A stretch of DNA of 52,988 nucleotides, taken from assembly GCA_947592005.1 (NCBI GenBank), contig CANQDJ010000007.1, positions 1-52,988 on the forward strand, given 5' to 3'. Below, one piece after another: positions 8,851 to 17,741 of this stretch. This stretch comes from an uncultured Anaeroplasma sp. Lineage in GTDB: Bacteria; Bacillota_I; Bacilli_A; Acholeplasmatales; Anaeroplasmataceae. Each line of letters opens with the position of its first letter. Positions within the stretch are counted from its first letter, which is position 1. The position numbers and the translations under genes were made by a program. The notes under the pieces are model-generated. The model was not told the DNA's origin, did no database searches, and worked only from the letters and a program-made list of their open reading frames with translations.

Positions 8851-8863
8851 TATATAGTATAAT
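8851..8863 (+). promoter_or_regulatory. Probable eno promoter (-10 region)
   Basis: A consensus TATAAT lies at 8858-8863, 45 bases before the eno start. No good -35 is placed at 16-18 bases; TTGTAG at 8831 would need a 21-base spacer. The call therefore rests mainly on the -10. Confidence 0.45.
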
Positions 8864-8901
8864 AATTTTGGTAAAAAAACAATTAAATTAAGGAGATGTA
8901 A

Positions 8902-10218
<1,317 letters not shown>

Positions 10219-10234
10219 AAAGGAATTTTCCGAT

Positions 10235-10786
10235 ATGATTTCTACAAATGAATTAAAGAATGGTGTAGTTATTGAATATGACGGCAAATTGATGCAAATC
10301 ATAGAATTTATGCATGTTTTACAGAATAAAGTAGCGTATGTGCGGGTTAAAATGAAGGATTTGCGTACCGGTGCCGTAACCGAAACGGCTTTAAAGGGTA
10401 GTGATTCTGCCTTTAAGCGGTGTTACATTGATAAGAGAGATATGCAGTATCTGTATAATGCAGGTGGTTTATATGCGTTTATGGATAATGAAACGTATGA
10501 ACAAATTGAGATTCCGGAAGAGCGTTTGAAGTGGGAATCTAAGTTTATGTTAGATGGAGATACGGTATCTATTACAATGTATGAAGATGAAATATTGGGT
10601 GTAAGTTTACCGGATAAAGTGGTTTTGACGGTTACAGAAACCGCACCTGCGGTAAAAGGTTCTTCTACAGATCGAAAGAAGGCAGTGTTGGAAACGGGTT
10701 TGGAAGTAACGGTTCCGGCATTCTTGGAAACGGGAGAAAAGATTATCGTATCTACTTTAGACGGAAGTTATGTTTCCAGAGCGTAA
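10235..10786 (+). CDS. efp: Elongation factor P with a shortened, non-canonical modification loop
   Basis: A 183-residue EF-P, which relieves ribosome stalling at polyproline stretches. The three beta-barrel domains and the C-terminal TLDGSYVSRA-type ending fit the family. Aligned by eye to Bacillus EF-P, Lys32, the residue modified there, is kept. However, the loop reads HVLQNKVAY where HVKPGKGAAF is usual: the Pro-Gly-Lys-Gly tip is lost and the loop is one residue shorter. The partner modification enzyme is not visible here. It follows eno and ends in a terminator whose stem overlaps the stop codon. Confidence 0.93.
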   Translation: MISTNELKNGVVIEYDGKLMQIIEFMHVLQNKVAYVRVKMKDLRTGAVTETALKGSDSAFKRCYIDKRDMQYLYNAGGLYAFMDNETYEQIEIPEERLKWESKFMLDGDTVSITMYEDEILGVSLPDKVVLTVTETAPAVKGSSTDRKKAVLETGLEVTVPAFLETGEKIIVSTLDGSYVSRA

Positions 10787-10810
10787 AAGGGTACTTAGGT
10801 GCCCTTTTTT
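10785..10810 (+). terminator. Rho-independent terminator after efp
   Basis: AAAAGGGTAC (10785-10794), loop TTAG, GTGCCCTTTT (10799-10808), with one T-G pair, then more T. It overlaps the efp TAA. Confidence 0.88.
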
Positions 10811-10811
10811 A

Positions 10812-10840
10812 TTGCCTTTTTTTAAGGATAATGCTATAAT
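10812..10840 (+). promoter_or_regulatory. Upstream promoter P1 of the tRNA-Gln unit
   Basis: TTGCCT (10812-10817), a 17-base spacer and TATAAT (10835-10840) with a TGC extension. It lies directly after the efp terminator. No gene other than the tRNA follows, so it probably gives a longer tRNA precursor. Confidence 0.6.
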
Positions 10841-10904
10841 GATAACGTCCTTATGACAGAAGTTATTTTTTAAATTCTCCGGCATACAGATTTATCTTCC
10901 CTTC

Positions 10905-10933
10905 TTGAAATTTGTATCGGTATATGCTAAAAT
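10905..10933 (+). promoter_or_regulatory. Proximal promoter P2 of the tRNA-Gln unit
   Basis: TTGAAA (10905-10910), a 17-base spacer and TAAAAT (10928-10933) with a TGC extension. Transcription would start about 10 bases before the tRNA. Confidence 0.75.
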
Positions 10934-10950
10934 TCTAAAGAAGATGTTAT

Positions 10951-11025
10951 AGCAGCTTAGCCAAGTGGTAAGGCAACGGACTCTGACCCCGTTATTCACA
11001 GGTTCGAACCCTGTAGCTGCTGCCA
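10951..11025 (+). tRNA. tRNA-Gln, anticodon CTG
   Basis: A 75-nucleotide tRNA including an encoded CCA. The acceptor arms AGCAGCT and AGCTGCT pair fully, the discriminator base is G, and the T arm is ACAGG-TTCGAAC-CCTGT. The D arm AGCCAAGTGGTAAGGC resembles Bacillus tRNA-Gln. The anticodon loop is CTCTGAC, so the anticodon is CTG, for CAG codons only. Two oddities: the last anticodon-stem position is A31 opposite C39, and the first acceptor pair is A1-T72 instead of the T1-A72 usual in bacterial tRNA-Gln. A terminator follows at 11039. Confidence 0.93.
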
Positions 11026-11038
11026 AATAGGTTACGGA

Positions 11039-11067
11039 GGATTTAGAATTAAATCCTTTTTATTTTT
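11039..11067 (+). terminator. Rho-independent terminator after tRNA-Gln
   Basis: GGATTTA (11039-11045), loop GAAT, TAAATCC (11050-11056), then TTTTTATTTTT. The T-run touches the GAGGTGAG ribosome site of the next gene, so the next gene may depend on read-through or on a promoter I cannot see. Confidence 0.85.
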
Positions 11068-11078
11068 GAGGTGAGTTT

Positions 11079-11627
11079 ATGATAGTATATAATCAATCGC
11101 AAATTTCTGCGGAACAAGTTACGAAAATATTGGTTCGTCAAACTAGAAAAAATCAAATTTCCAAATTTGTTTTATCGATTTTGGTTTTAATTTCCGGTAT
11201 TTCCGTTTTGGCTTATGGGTATTATAATTCCGAGTCGACTTATATCGGAGTCGGATATGCTTTTTTTACTTTCGGAATTGTTTATCTCGCTTTTTCTATC
11301 TATAGTGTGGCTGGGGCTTTGAAGAAAGTGAAAAAAATGAATCCGGATAGTTGTGAAAAAGGGATATTGTATGAATATAATTTTAAGGAACAAAGTATTC
11401 AGGGAAAGGCGATTCTTTCTGGTAAAACCACGAAATTCGAATATAAATATACAGAGGCAAAAAGAATAGCGGAATATGAAGGGTATTATGAATTCTTTTT
11501 TAAACCGGATAATGAATTGATCGTGTTGAAGTCCGGTTTTGAGAGTAAGAGAATGGAAGAGTTTTTTGTTCGAAATGTAAAGAAGAACAATAAAAAGATA
11601 AAGGATAAGACGGCAAAGAAAAAATAA
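11079..11627 (+). CDS. Membrane protein with two N-terminal helices, unknown function
   Basis: A 182-residue protein with two hydrophobic helices (about residues 28-46 and 51-76), then a soluble part of about 100 residues ending in a strongly lysine-rich tail (KKNNKKIKDKTAKKK). The soluble part (KGILYEYNFKEQSI then YTEAKRIAEYEGYYEFFF) resembles YcxB-like/bacterial-PH-like membrane proteins, but this is a weak impression. The ribosome site is GAGGTGAG, 3 bases before the ATG. The GT2 gene follows after 24 bases and is probably cotranscribed. Confidence 0.7.
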   Translation: MIVYNQSQISAEQVTKILVRQTRKNQISKFVLSILVLISGISVLAYGYYNSESTYIGVGYAFFTFGIVYLAFSIYSVAGALKKVKKMNPDSCEKGILYEYNFKEQSIQGKAILSGKTTKFEYKYTEAKRIAEYEGYYEFFFKPDNELIVLKSGFESKRMEEFFVRNVKKNNKKIKDKTAKKK

Positions 11628-11651
11628 TATATCATGTAGGTGGGGAGAAAT

Positions 11652-12914
11652 ATGTTTGAAATTTACAGATATATCGAGTTTGGTTTTTTGATAATTTTAG
11701 CCTTTTTCGGCATATTTATGATTATAGGAATGATTCGGTATTTTTATGGAAGTAGTAAGGCTGGTTTTATTCCTAAAGTGGAGAAAGAGAAGGCTTTTTT
11801 CGCTATTATTATTCCGGCAAGAGATGAATCGAAGGTTATTCAAGCCAATTTGATGTCGATTATGGAAAGTGATTATCCAAAGGATAAGTTGGAAATTTAC
11901 TTGATTGTGGAATCTAAAGAAGATCCTACGGTAGAGATTGCCAAGAAATTTCCGAATGTGCATATATTTTATCGGATTCATTTGGAAAATGTGGGGAAGG
12001 GATACGCATTGGACGAATGTTTAAAATATATTTATACGAATAAAGATATATATGATGCCTTTATTATATTAGATGCGGATAATGTGTTGGATAAAGAATT
12101 TATTTCCGGTATGAATGATGCGTATCAGAGTGGATATGATATGGGTTGCGGAAAGAGAGAGAATAAGGATTGGAATGCGTCGGTTACTTGTGGGGCATCT
12201 GCCTTAACATTTACGATTATAAATTCTATTCAGAATAAGCCGAAGATGTATTATGATATGAATGTGTTGATTTCGGGAACCGGTTTTTTCTTTAAATCTT
12301 CTATATTGAAAGAGTATTGTGGGTGGCCGTTTCATACGTTGACCGAAGATTATGAATTGACGAATTATTCCATTATTCATCAGTTGAAATCGGCGTATGT
12401 GGAAAATGCGATATATTATGATGAACAGCCATTGAAAATGTGGCAGTCTATCGTTCAAAGAACAAGATGGATTCAAGGATATTTTTCGGTAAGAAGACAG
12501 TATTCGAAAGAAAAATTGAAGGCGTTGAAAGAAAATCGGAAGAAGCGTAGTTTCTGGTATCAAATTATTGGGGGAATCCCTATGATATGTATGGCTGTAA
12601 CGTTGTTGTTGTATATTTTTACGAGTGTTGGGTTCGGCATTGTCGATTTATGTTTGCCCGAAGAAAATTATAGTATGGAATATGTGGTTCGCATTTTGGG
12701 ATTAATCGGATCGATTTATCTTGTTTTTGTTTTATTTACGGGATATTTGTTTTATATTGATCGAAAGACGATTCGTATTCGAAAATGGCAAAGAATAAAG
12801 GTCATTTTATTTCACCCTATTTTTATGGTTACATATGTTATTTCGGCGATACGAGCGATATTTGTGAAACCGAAATGGGAAAAAATAGAACATACAATCA
12901 ATGTAAAAAATTAA
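11652..12914 (+). CDS. Membrane-bound family 2 glycosyltransferase
   Basis: A 420-residue processive-type GT2 enzyme. After an N-terminal membrane helix (about 8-27), the GT-A domain shows IIPARDES (nucleotide site), ILDADN (DxD metal motif), TLTEDYEL (catalytic-base region) and QRTRWIQG, the Q/RxxRW motif of cellulose/hyaluronan/poly-GlcNAc synthases. Three C-terminal helices follow (about 306-328, 347-370 and 390-408). The donor sugar and the product polysaccharide are not determined. The ATG at 11652, behind GGGGAG, is chosen over the GTG at 11640. Confidence 0.88.
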   Translation: MFEIYRYIEFGFLIILAFFGIFMIIGMIRYFYGSSKAGFIPKVEKEKAFFAIIIPARDESKVIQANLMSIMESDYPKDKLEIYLIVESKEDPTVEIAKKFPNVHIFYRIHLENVGKGYALDECLKYIYTNKDIYDAFIILDADNVLDKEFISGMNDAYQSGYDMGCGKRENKDWNASVTCGASALTFTIINSIQNKPKMYYDMNVLISGTGFFFKSSILKEYCGWPFHTLTEDYELTNYSIIHQLKSAYVENAIYYDEQPLKMWQSIVQRTRWIQGYFSVRRQYSKEKLKALKENRKKRSFWYQIIGGIPMICMAVTLLLYIFTSVGFGIVDLCLPEENYSMEYVVRILGLIGSIYLVFVLFTGYLFYIDRKTIRIRKWQRIKVILFHPIFMVTYVISAIRAIFVKPKWEKIEHTINVKN

Positions 12915-13265
12915 ATAAGTATAGTACTTAAAGAATAAAATAAAATATTATATCCAATCTTGAAAAGGTTTTCATAATTTGGTATAATAATTGTAAATTG
13001 GTTTTCAGTTAAAAAATGGATTATTTATAAAAGAACAGTCTTTTATTTATAATAAATGGTAATAAGATTCTTATATAGCGTTGAATCTCTGTGTTCAAGC
13101 ATACAAACGCAAACTTACTTAATAATAAACATTTATATTAAATATGGTGCTTTTTAATAATAAATGCGATATTGCCCATTTTGTATGTCAAGCTTTTTAA
13201 AAAAAATCTACCATTCTTATTACTTAAAAAACGGTAGTAATAATAACGATGTAAAGGAGAAAACA
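12915..13265 (+). promoter_or_regulatory. Promoter and unusually long leader of the zinc-ribbon/TPR gene
   Basis: This 351-base AT-rich gap carries a strong promoter, TTGAAA (12960-12965), 17 bases, TATAAT (12983-12988). A 5' leader of about 270 nucleotides follows. It holds possible pairings AAAAGA/TCTTTT (near 13030-13045), GCGTT/AACGC (about 13078-13112) and CTACC/GGTAG (about 13208-13236), the last competing with TTATTACT/AGTAATAA just before the ribosome site. No known riboswitch is recognised. From 13164 the reading frame of the downstream gene is open, but a start there lacks a ribosome site. Confidence 0.6.
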
Positions 13266-14957
13266 ATGAAAAAAATAGTGTGTGAATTGTGTGGAGAATC
13301 TGACTTCGTCAAAGTAAACGATTACTTCGAATGTCAGGTTTGTGGGGCAAAATACGCTGTTGCCGAAGCAAAAAAATTGTTTCAAGATGTCGGCGATACC
13401 CCTAAACCGGAAACTCCACCTGTAGAAGAACCAAAAGTAGAAACAACACCAAAACCAAAACAAGCACCGAAACTGACTCCTGTAGAGGAGGAAGAAGTTG
13501 CCGAAGATCCGGTATTGGCTCCAAGACCTGTTCCGACGACCGTTAAGAAGGTTGTGGTAACAAAGAAGGCACCAACCAATGATTCAACGGCAGTAAAACG
13601 AATTGTATCCAGTGTACAAAAAACGACGCAAGCCAGAGAGGAAGAAAAACCAAAGACAACGGTTAAGAAAGTAGTGGTTAAGCCGGTAGTGGTTGAAAAA
13701 CCGAAACCAGCCCCAACTGTTTCCAAAAAGACGACTGCTGCGGCAGCAAAATCGGCTTCTAAAGGAACGAATTTGGGAGTAGAGGCAAAACAAATGATTC
13801 AAAATTTCTTTATTTTGGCTCAAACCGCTTATGATTCTCAAAATTATACTGATGCGGAAAGTTACGCAAATCGTATTATTGAGTTGGATCCGAAGAACTG
13901 TGATGCTTGGTTGATGAAGGGAAATTGTGCCGGTTGGCAAACCTTTTCACCAAACTTCCGATTGTTGGAAAGTATTAATTGCTGGAATACTTGCTTGGTA
14001 AATTCCGTAGCGGACGAACATGAAGATTATTTATTTACCGTTCGTACGAATTGTATTGAAATCGCTGTTGCCTATGTGATGCGAAATATAACCGATTTCA
14101 AGAAAACTCCAAGTAATGAAGCAATTACGAAAATTAAGGAAACAATCGATTTTATCGAACCGATGATGCGTAAGGCAAATCAAACATTCGGTGTGGATAT
14201 TATCGTTTATGAGGATAAATTGGCTTCCAATATCAGTGCGATGGTTACAGAAGTCAGCAAGCAAGCAACGGCGACTTTCGGGAAACGGAAAGAAACGCAA
14301 ACCGATGAAGCGTTGGCAAAATTTATTGAAACACAAGATTATTGTATTGAAACTTGGGAGTATTTAATGGATTTGGCAAAGCGACATGGTACGGTTACGG
14401 CTATCTTACATAATATCGTTAAGATGCATGAAACAATCATTCGTTCTACATCTTATAAACAAAGCGGTAATAAGTTTAAGGTAAGTAGAACCGTTACTTT
14501 AAGCGAGAAGAATCTTCGTTTGGAAAAGATACAAAAAGCCAAGAAGAAGTTGGAAGATAAGTTCGTGGATATTCGTAAGAGAGATCGTGTGGATCAAAAG
14601 ATTAAGAATGCGAAGTATTGGGAAGAACATAAGGAAGAAAAAGAACAACTTGAAACAGAAAGATTACAGTTGGAGCATGAAATATTCGAATTAGAAAACA
14701 GTAAGTTGAAGATGCCTATTTTGAATGAATTGAAGAAGTTGGAACAAGAGGCTATTCGTTTACAAGTTTTAAAAGATAATCCGACATATTCGAATAAAGA
14801 GCGTGCGGCCTTTATGGAAGAATTAACTAAGACTAGAAAACTTGTCGTTACCAAAAAACGGGAAATTGCCGGTATTATTAATCCGATAGAAGATCGTATT
14901 GAGAAATTAAAGAAGAAAAAATTCACGATTGAAACGGAATTAAATATGAATCGATAG
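13266..14957 (+). CDS. Zinc-ribbon, Pro/Lys-rich linker, TPR-like and coiled-coil protein of unknown function
   Basis: A 563-residue protein in four parts. Residues 1-35 form a zinc ribbon (CELCGESDF, then CQVCG). Residues 45-170 are a low-complexity linker rich in Pro, Lys, Val and Thr. Residues about 175-225 look like a TPR unit (QTAYDSQNYTDAESYANRI, then LDPKNCDAWLMKG). A helical region follows, ending in a coiled coil (about 450-560, rich in E, K, L). No signal peptide or membrane helix. The start at 13266 has AAGGAG 6 bases upstream. It is monocistronic: own promoter, own terminator. Similar zinc-ribbon/TPR proteins occur in Bacillota, without known function. Confidence 0.85.
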   Translation: MKKIVCELCGESDFVKVNDYFECQVCGAKYAVAEAKKLFQDVGDTPKPETPPVEEPKVETTPKPKQAPKLTPVEEEEVAEDPVLAPRPVPTTVKKVVVTKKAPTNDSTAVKRIVSSVQKTTQAREEEKPKTTVKKVVVKPVVVEKPKPAPTVSKKTTAAAAKSASKGTNLGVEAKQMIQNFFILAQTAYDSQNYTDAESYANRIIELDPKNCDAWLMKGNCAGWQTFSPNFRLLESINCWNTCLVNSVADEHEDYLFTVRTNCIEIAVAYVMRNITDFKKTPSNEAITKIKETIDFIEPMMRKANQTFGVDIIVYEDKLASNISAMVTEVSKQATATFGKRKETQTDEALAKFIETQDYCIETWEYLMDLAKRHGTVTAILHNIVKMHETIIRSTSYKQSGNKFKVSRTVTLSEKNLRLEKIQKAKKKLEDKFVDIRKRDRVDQKIKNAKYWEEHKEEKEQLETERLQLEHEIFELENSKLKMPILNELKKLEQEAIRLQVLKDNPTYSNKERAAFMEELTKTRKLVVTKKREIAGIINPIEDRIEKLKKKKFTIETELNMNR

Positions 14958-14960
14958 AGG

Positions 14961-14989
14961 GAAAAGACCTTCGGGTCTTTTCTTTTTTT
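14961..14989 (+). terminator. Rho-independent terminator with UUCG loop
   Basis: Perfect 9-bp stem GAAAAGACC (14961-14969), loop TTCG, GGTCTTTTC (14974-14982), then seven T. The UUCG tetraloop makes it very stable. Confidence 0.95.
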
Positions 14990-15018
14990 GTCAATATCTT
15001 TTTTATTTATGATATAAT
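14988..15018 (+). promoter_or_regulatory. Promoter of the flavoprotein pair
   Basis: TTGTCA (14988-14993) and TATAAT (15013-15018) with a TGA extension. The 19-base spacer is long, but the extended -10 compensates. It directly abuts the preceding terminator. Confidence 0.6.
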
Positions 15019-15042
15019 AGGAGTATCGAAAGGAGAATGTGT

Positions 15043-16104
15043 ATGAACGTAGCGATCATCGGTGGAGGGGCTTGTGGGTTATTTTTGGCTTCTCTTTTGG
15101 AACAACACAAGATACCATATTGTATTTTCAATCGAGGAAAGACAGGTAGAAAATTATTGGCAAGCGGAAATGGGAAATGTAATTTGGCGAATATGTTTTT
15201 TTCCGATTCCGATTATCATGGTAATCCTTTGGCACATTCTGTTCTACAACACCATGAGGAGTTGTTGAAAGTTTTTGAAGAAATGAAAATTTATACAAAG
15301 ACGGATAAAGAGGGAAGGATTTATCCGATCAGTGAATCGTCTTTCAGTGTTTATCAGGTATTTATGGATTCCATTCATGGGAAAATAGTGGATATTGAAA
15401 TAGAAAAAATAGATAAAAGGGAAAAAGGATTTATATTGAACGATACTTATTGTTGGTTTGATAAGGTTGTTTTATGTTGTGGAAGTCCGGCTGGATTTGT
15501 AAAAGATGTTCCGACTTTTTCTTTTTTGGAAGGATTGGGATTGAAAAGGAATCCTTTTATTCCTTCTCTTGTCGGGTTTAAAACGGATTTAAAAATAAAA
15601 GATATATCCGGTGTGCGAACCAAATGCATGGTTTCTTTGAAACAGGGAGATAGAATTATTCATAAAGAAAGTGGAGAAGTTATTTTTAAAGATAATGGGA
15701 TATCGGGAATTTGTGTAATGAATTTATCGAGTTATTATGCCCATTTGAAAGATAAAAAGAATTGTTCTGTGGTTTTGGATTTATTAAATGGAAATAAATA
15801 TGATTCGTATAAGACTGTTCTTCCTCCGAAATTGTATTCCTATTGTAAAAAGTTTTCTATCTCTCCCGATTCGTTTTGTATCCCGATTCAAGGGGTATAT
15901 GAAATGGAATATGCCCAAGTATGTAGTGGGGGTATTGATATTGATGAAATAGAAGAGACGCTTCAATTAAAAAAGGATAAAGATGTGTATATTGGTGGAG
16001 AAATGATCGATGTTGATGGGGTATGCGGAGGATATAATTTAATGTTTGCCTTTTGTTGTGCGTTGATTATCGCAAAGGAGATTGAAAATGTGGTATCAGA
16101 TTGA
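15043..16104 (+). CDS. FAD/NAD(P)-dependent oxidoreductase, HI0933/BaiN-like family
   Basis: A 353-residue flavoprotein. The N-terminal Rossmann motif is GGGACGLFLASLL, followed by GKTGRKLLASGNGKCN, the hallmark of the HI0933 family. A C-terminal FAD-contact stretch reads IGGEMIDVDGVCGGYN. Family members are poorly characterised; one group (BaiN) acts in bile-acid metabolism, but that role cannot be assigned here. Slightly shorter than the usual 400. The ATG at 15043 is 7 bases after AAAGGAG, so it is preferred to the ATG at 15037. It overlaps the next flavoprotein by 17 bases. Confidence 0.88.
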   Translation: MNVAIIGGGACGLFLASLLEQHKIPYCIFNRGKTGRKLLASGNGKCNLANMFFSDSDYHGNPLAHSVLQHHEELLKVFEEMKIYTKTDKEGRIYPISESSFSVYQVFMDSIHGKIVDIEIEKIDKREKGFILNDTYCWFDKVVLCCGSPAGFVKDVPTFSFLEGLGLKRNPFIPSLVGFKTDLKIKDISGVRTKCMVSLKQGDRIIHKESGEVIFKDNGISGICVMNLSSYYAHLKDKKNCSVVLDLLNGNKYDSYKTVLPPKLYSYCKKFSISPDSFCIPIQGVYEMEYAQVCSGGIDIDEIEETLQLKKDKDVYIGGEMIDVDGVCGGYNLMFAFCCALIIAKEIENVVSD

Positions 16105-17641
16105 TCGCTTTAAAGTATCTGTCGGAAATATGGGGTCTTTGAACCATTTGGTAGAACAGAAGTTTGGTATTTCCGTTCGGCAATTAAAAATATTGCATCG
16201 GGCTATCGATGCCAGAGATAAAAGGGATATTTTTTACGTATATCGCTTGGCAGTGGAAACGACAAACCGATTCAAAGGAAAAGGTGTAACGTTGTATTTA
16301 AAACCATCGGTCGAACCGAAATATGTTCGATGGGAAGGAGAGTCTCCTGTTATTGTGGGGTTTGGCCCTGCCGGTATGTTTGCCGCATTATATTTGGCGA
16401 GATGTGGGGCAAAGCCGATTGTTTTGGAAAGAGGAAAACCGATAGAAGAACGGGTAGAAGATGTGAATTGTTTTTTGAAGGAGAAACGGTTGAATCCAAA
16501 TTCGAATGTTTTATTCGGAGAAGGCGGAGCGGGAACGTTTTCCGATGGGAAATTGGTATCGAATGTAAAAGATCCGCTGATTCGTTTTATTTTTCAAGAA
16601 TTTTATAAGCATGGTGCGAAAGAAGATATTTTATATGATGCGATGCCACATATAGGAACCGATGTGTTGCGGGAAGTAGTGGTTCAAATTCGGAAAGAAA
16701 TCGAATCTTTGGGTGGAGTATTTCATTTTAATACTTTGTTTAAAAACGCAGTAAAAAAAGAAGATGGTTTATATATCGAATCTACGGGTACAGAAGAACC
16801 TATTTTTACCAAACATCTTTTACTGGGAATCGGTCACTCTGCTAGAGATACGATACGGCATTTGTATGAAAATATGCATATTCATATGGAGCAAAAGGCC
16901 TTTTCTATAGGAGTTCGTGTGGAACATTCGGCAAATTGGATCAATAAAGTTCAATATGGAGAATATGCCGATCTTTTGCCTACGGCATATTATAAACTTG
17001 CTTGTCATCATAACGACAGAGGAATTTATACGTTCTGTATGTGTCCGGGAGGAGTGGTTATGGCATCACAATCCGAACCAAACAGTATTGTTACCAATGG
17101 AATGAGTAATTCCAAGAGAGATGCTTGTAATTCCAATTCAGCGGTTTTGGTGGAAATTAAACCATCGGATTATGATAGAGGAAATGTTTTGGACGGGATA
17201 GAGTTTCAACAAAAGTATGAAAGGTTGGCATATCAAATTGCCGAAAATTATCAAGCCCCTGCAAATTTGATGTATGAATTTCTTCACGATCGAGTTGCCG
17301 AAGAAGCCCGAAGCGTAAAACCAAGTTATCCGCATGGAGTTTGTTTTTGCGATTTGAAGCGATGTTTACCGGATTTTGTGGTAGAAGAATTACGGTATGG
17401 GATTGGTGATTTTGATCGAAGAATGAAGGGTTTTTATCACCCAGATGCGGTTGTAATCGGAGTGGAAACCCGTTCTTCTTGTCCGGTTCGAATTTTAAGA
17501 AATGAGAATCTTCAAACGAATATAGAAGGGATATATCCAATCGGAGAAGGTGCCGGTTATGCGGGTGGTATTACTTCTTCGGCATTGGACGGATTGAAAA
17601 CGGCAATTTTTATTGCCAATCGACAAAACATAAGAAAATAA
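16088..17641 (+). CDS. FAD-dependent dehydrogenase, COG2509-type
   Basis: A 517-residue predicted FAD enzyme. An N-terminal domain of about 85 residues (VSVGNMGSLNHLVEQKFGI) precedes the Rossmann fold GFGPAGMFAALYLARCG with the Glu-bearing strand PIVLERG. Further family stretches are GAGTFSDGKL, GVRVEHSANWIN and, at the C-terminus, GEGAGYAGGITSSALDG. These mark the uncharacterised FAD-dependent dehydrogenase family. The ATG at 16088 has GGAG 7 bases upstream and lies inside the end of the previous gene. Two flavoproteins in one operon suggest a shared but unknown redox job. Confidence 0.88.
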   Translation: MWYQIDRFKVSVGNMGSLNHLVEQKFGISVRQLKILHRAIDARDKRDIFYVYRLAVETTNRFKGKGVTLYLKPSVEPKYVRWEGESPVIVGFGPAGMFAALYLARCGAKPIVLERGKPIEERVEDVNCFLKEKRLNPNSNVLFGEGGAGTFSDGKLVSNVKDPLIRFIFQEFYKHGAKEDILYDAMPHIGTDVLREVVVQIRKEIESLGGVFHFNTLFKNAVKKEDGLYIESTGTEEPIFTKHLLLGIGHSARDTIRHLYENMHIHMEQKAFSIGVRVEHSANWINKVQYGEYADLLPTAYYKLACHHNDRGIYTFCMCPGGVVMASQSEPNSIVTNGMSNSKRDACNSNSAVLVEIKPSDYDRGNVLDGIEFQQKYERLAYQIAENYQAPANLMYEFLHDRVAEEARSVKPSYPHGVCFCDLKRCLPDFVVEELRYGIGDFDRRMKGFYHPDAVVIGVETRSSCPVRILRNENLQTNIEGIYPIGEGAGYAGGITSSALDGLKTAIFIANRQNIRK

Positions 17642-17646
17642 GACTT

Positions 17647-17672
17647 TTTTCCAAGTTTTAATGGAAAATTTT
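17647..17672 (+). terminator. Possible terminator after the flavoprotein operon
   Basis: TTTTCCA (17647-17653) pairs with TGGAAAA (17662-17668), followed by TTTT. The stem is AT-rich and the T-run short. Confidence 0.45.
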
Positions 17673-17681
17673 AGGTTTCTG

Positions 17682-17711
17682 TTGTATTATTTTTTTAAAA
17701 TATGTTATACT
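17682..17711 (+). promoter_or_regulatory. Promoter of the Wzz-like gene
   Basis: TTGTAT (17682-17687), an 18-base spacer and TATACT (17706-17711) with a TGT extension, 30 bases before the proposed TTG start. Confidence 0.6.
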
Positions 17712-17741
17712 AATAATATATTTATTTGGTGGGTGATTATC

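Noticed and set aside
13164-13265. An N-terminal extension of the zinc-ribbon protein beginning with a CPFC motif
   Set aside because: The frame is open, but there is no ribosome site before 13164, while a good AAGGAG lies 6 bases before 13266.
17661-17741. Longer N-terminus of the Wzz-like protein from the ATG at 17661
   Set aside because: That ATG lies upstream of the inferred promoter, has no ribosome site and would add a second hydrophobic stretch not typical of the family.
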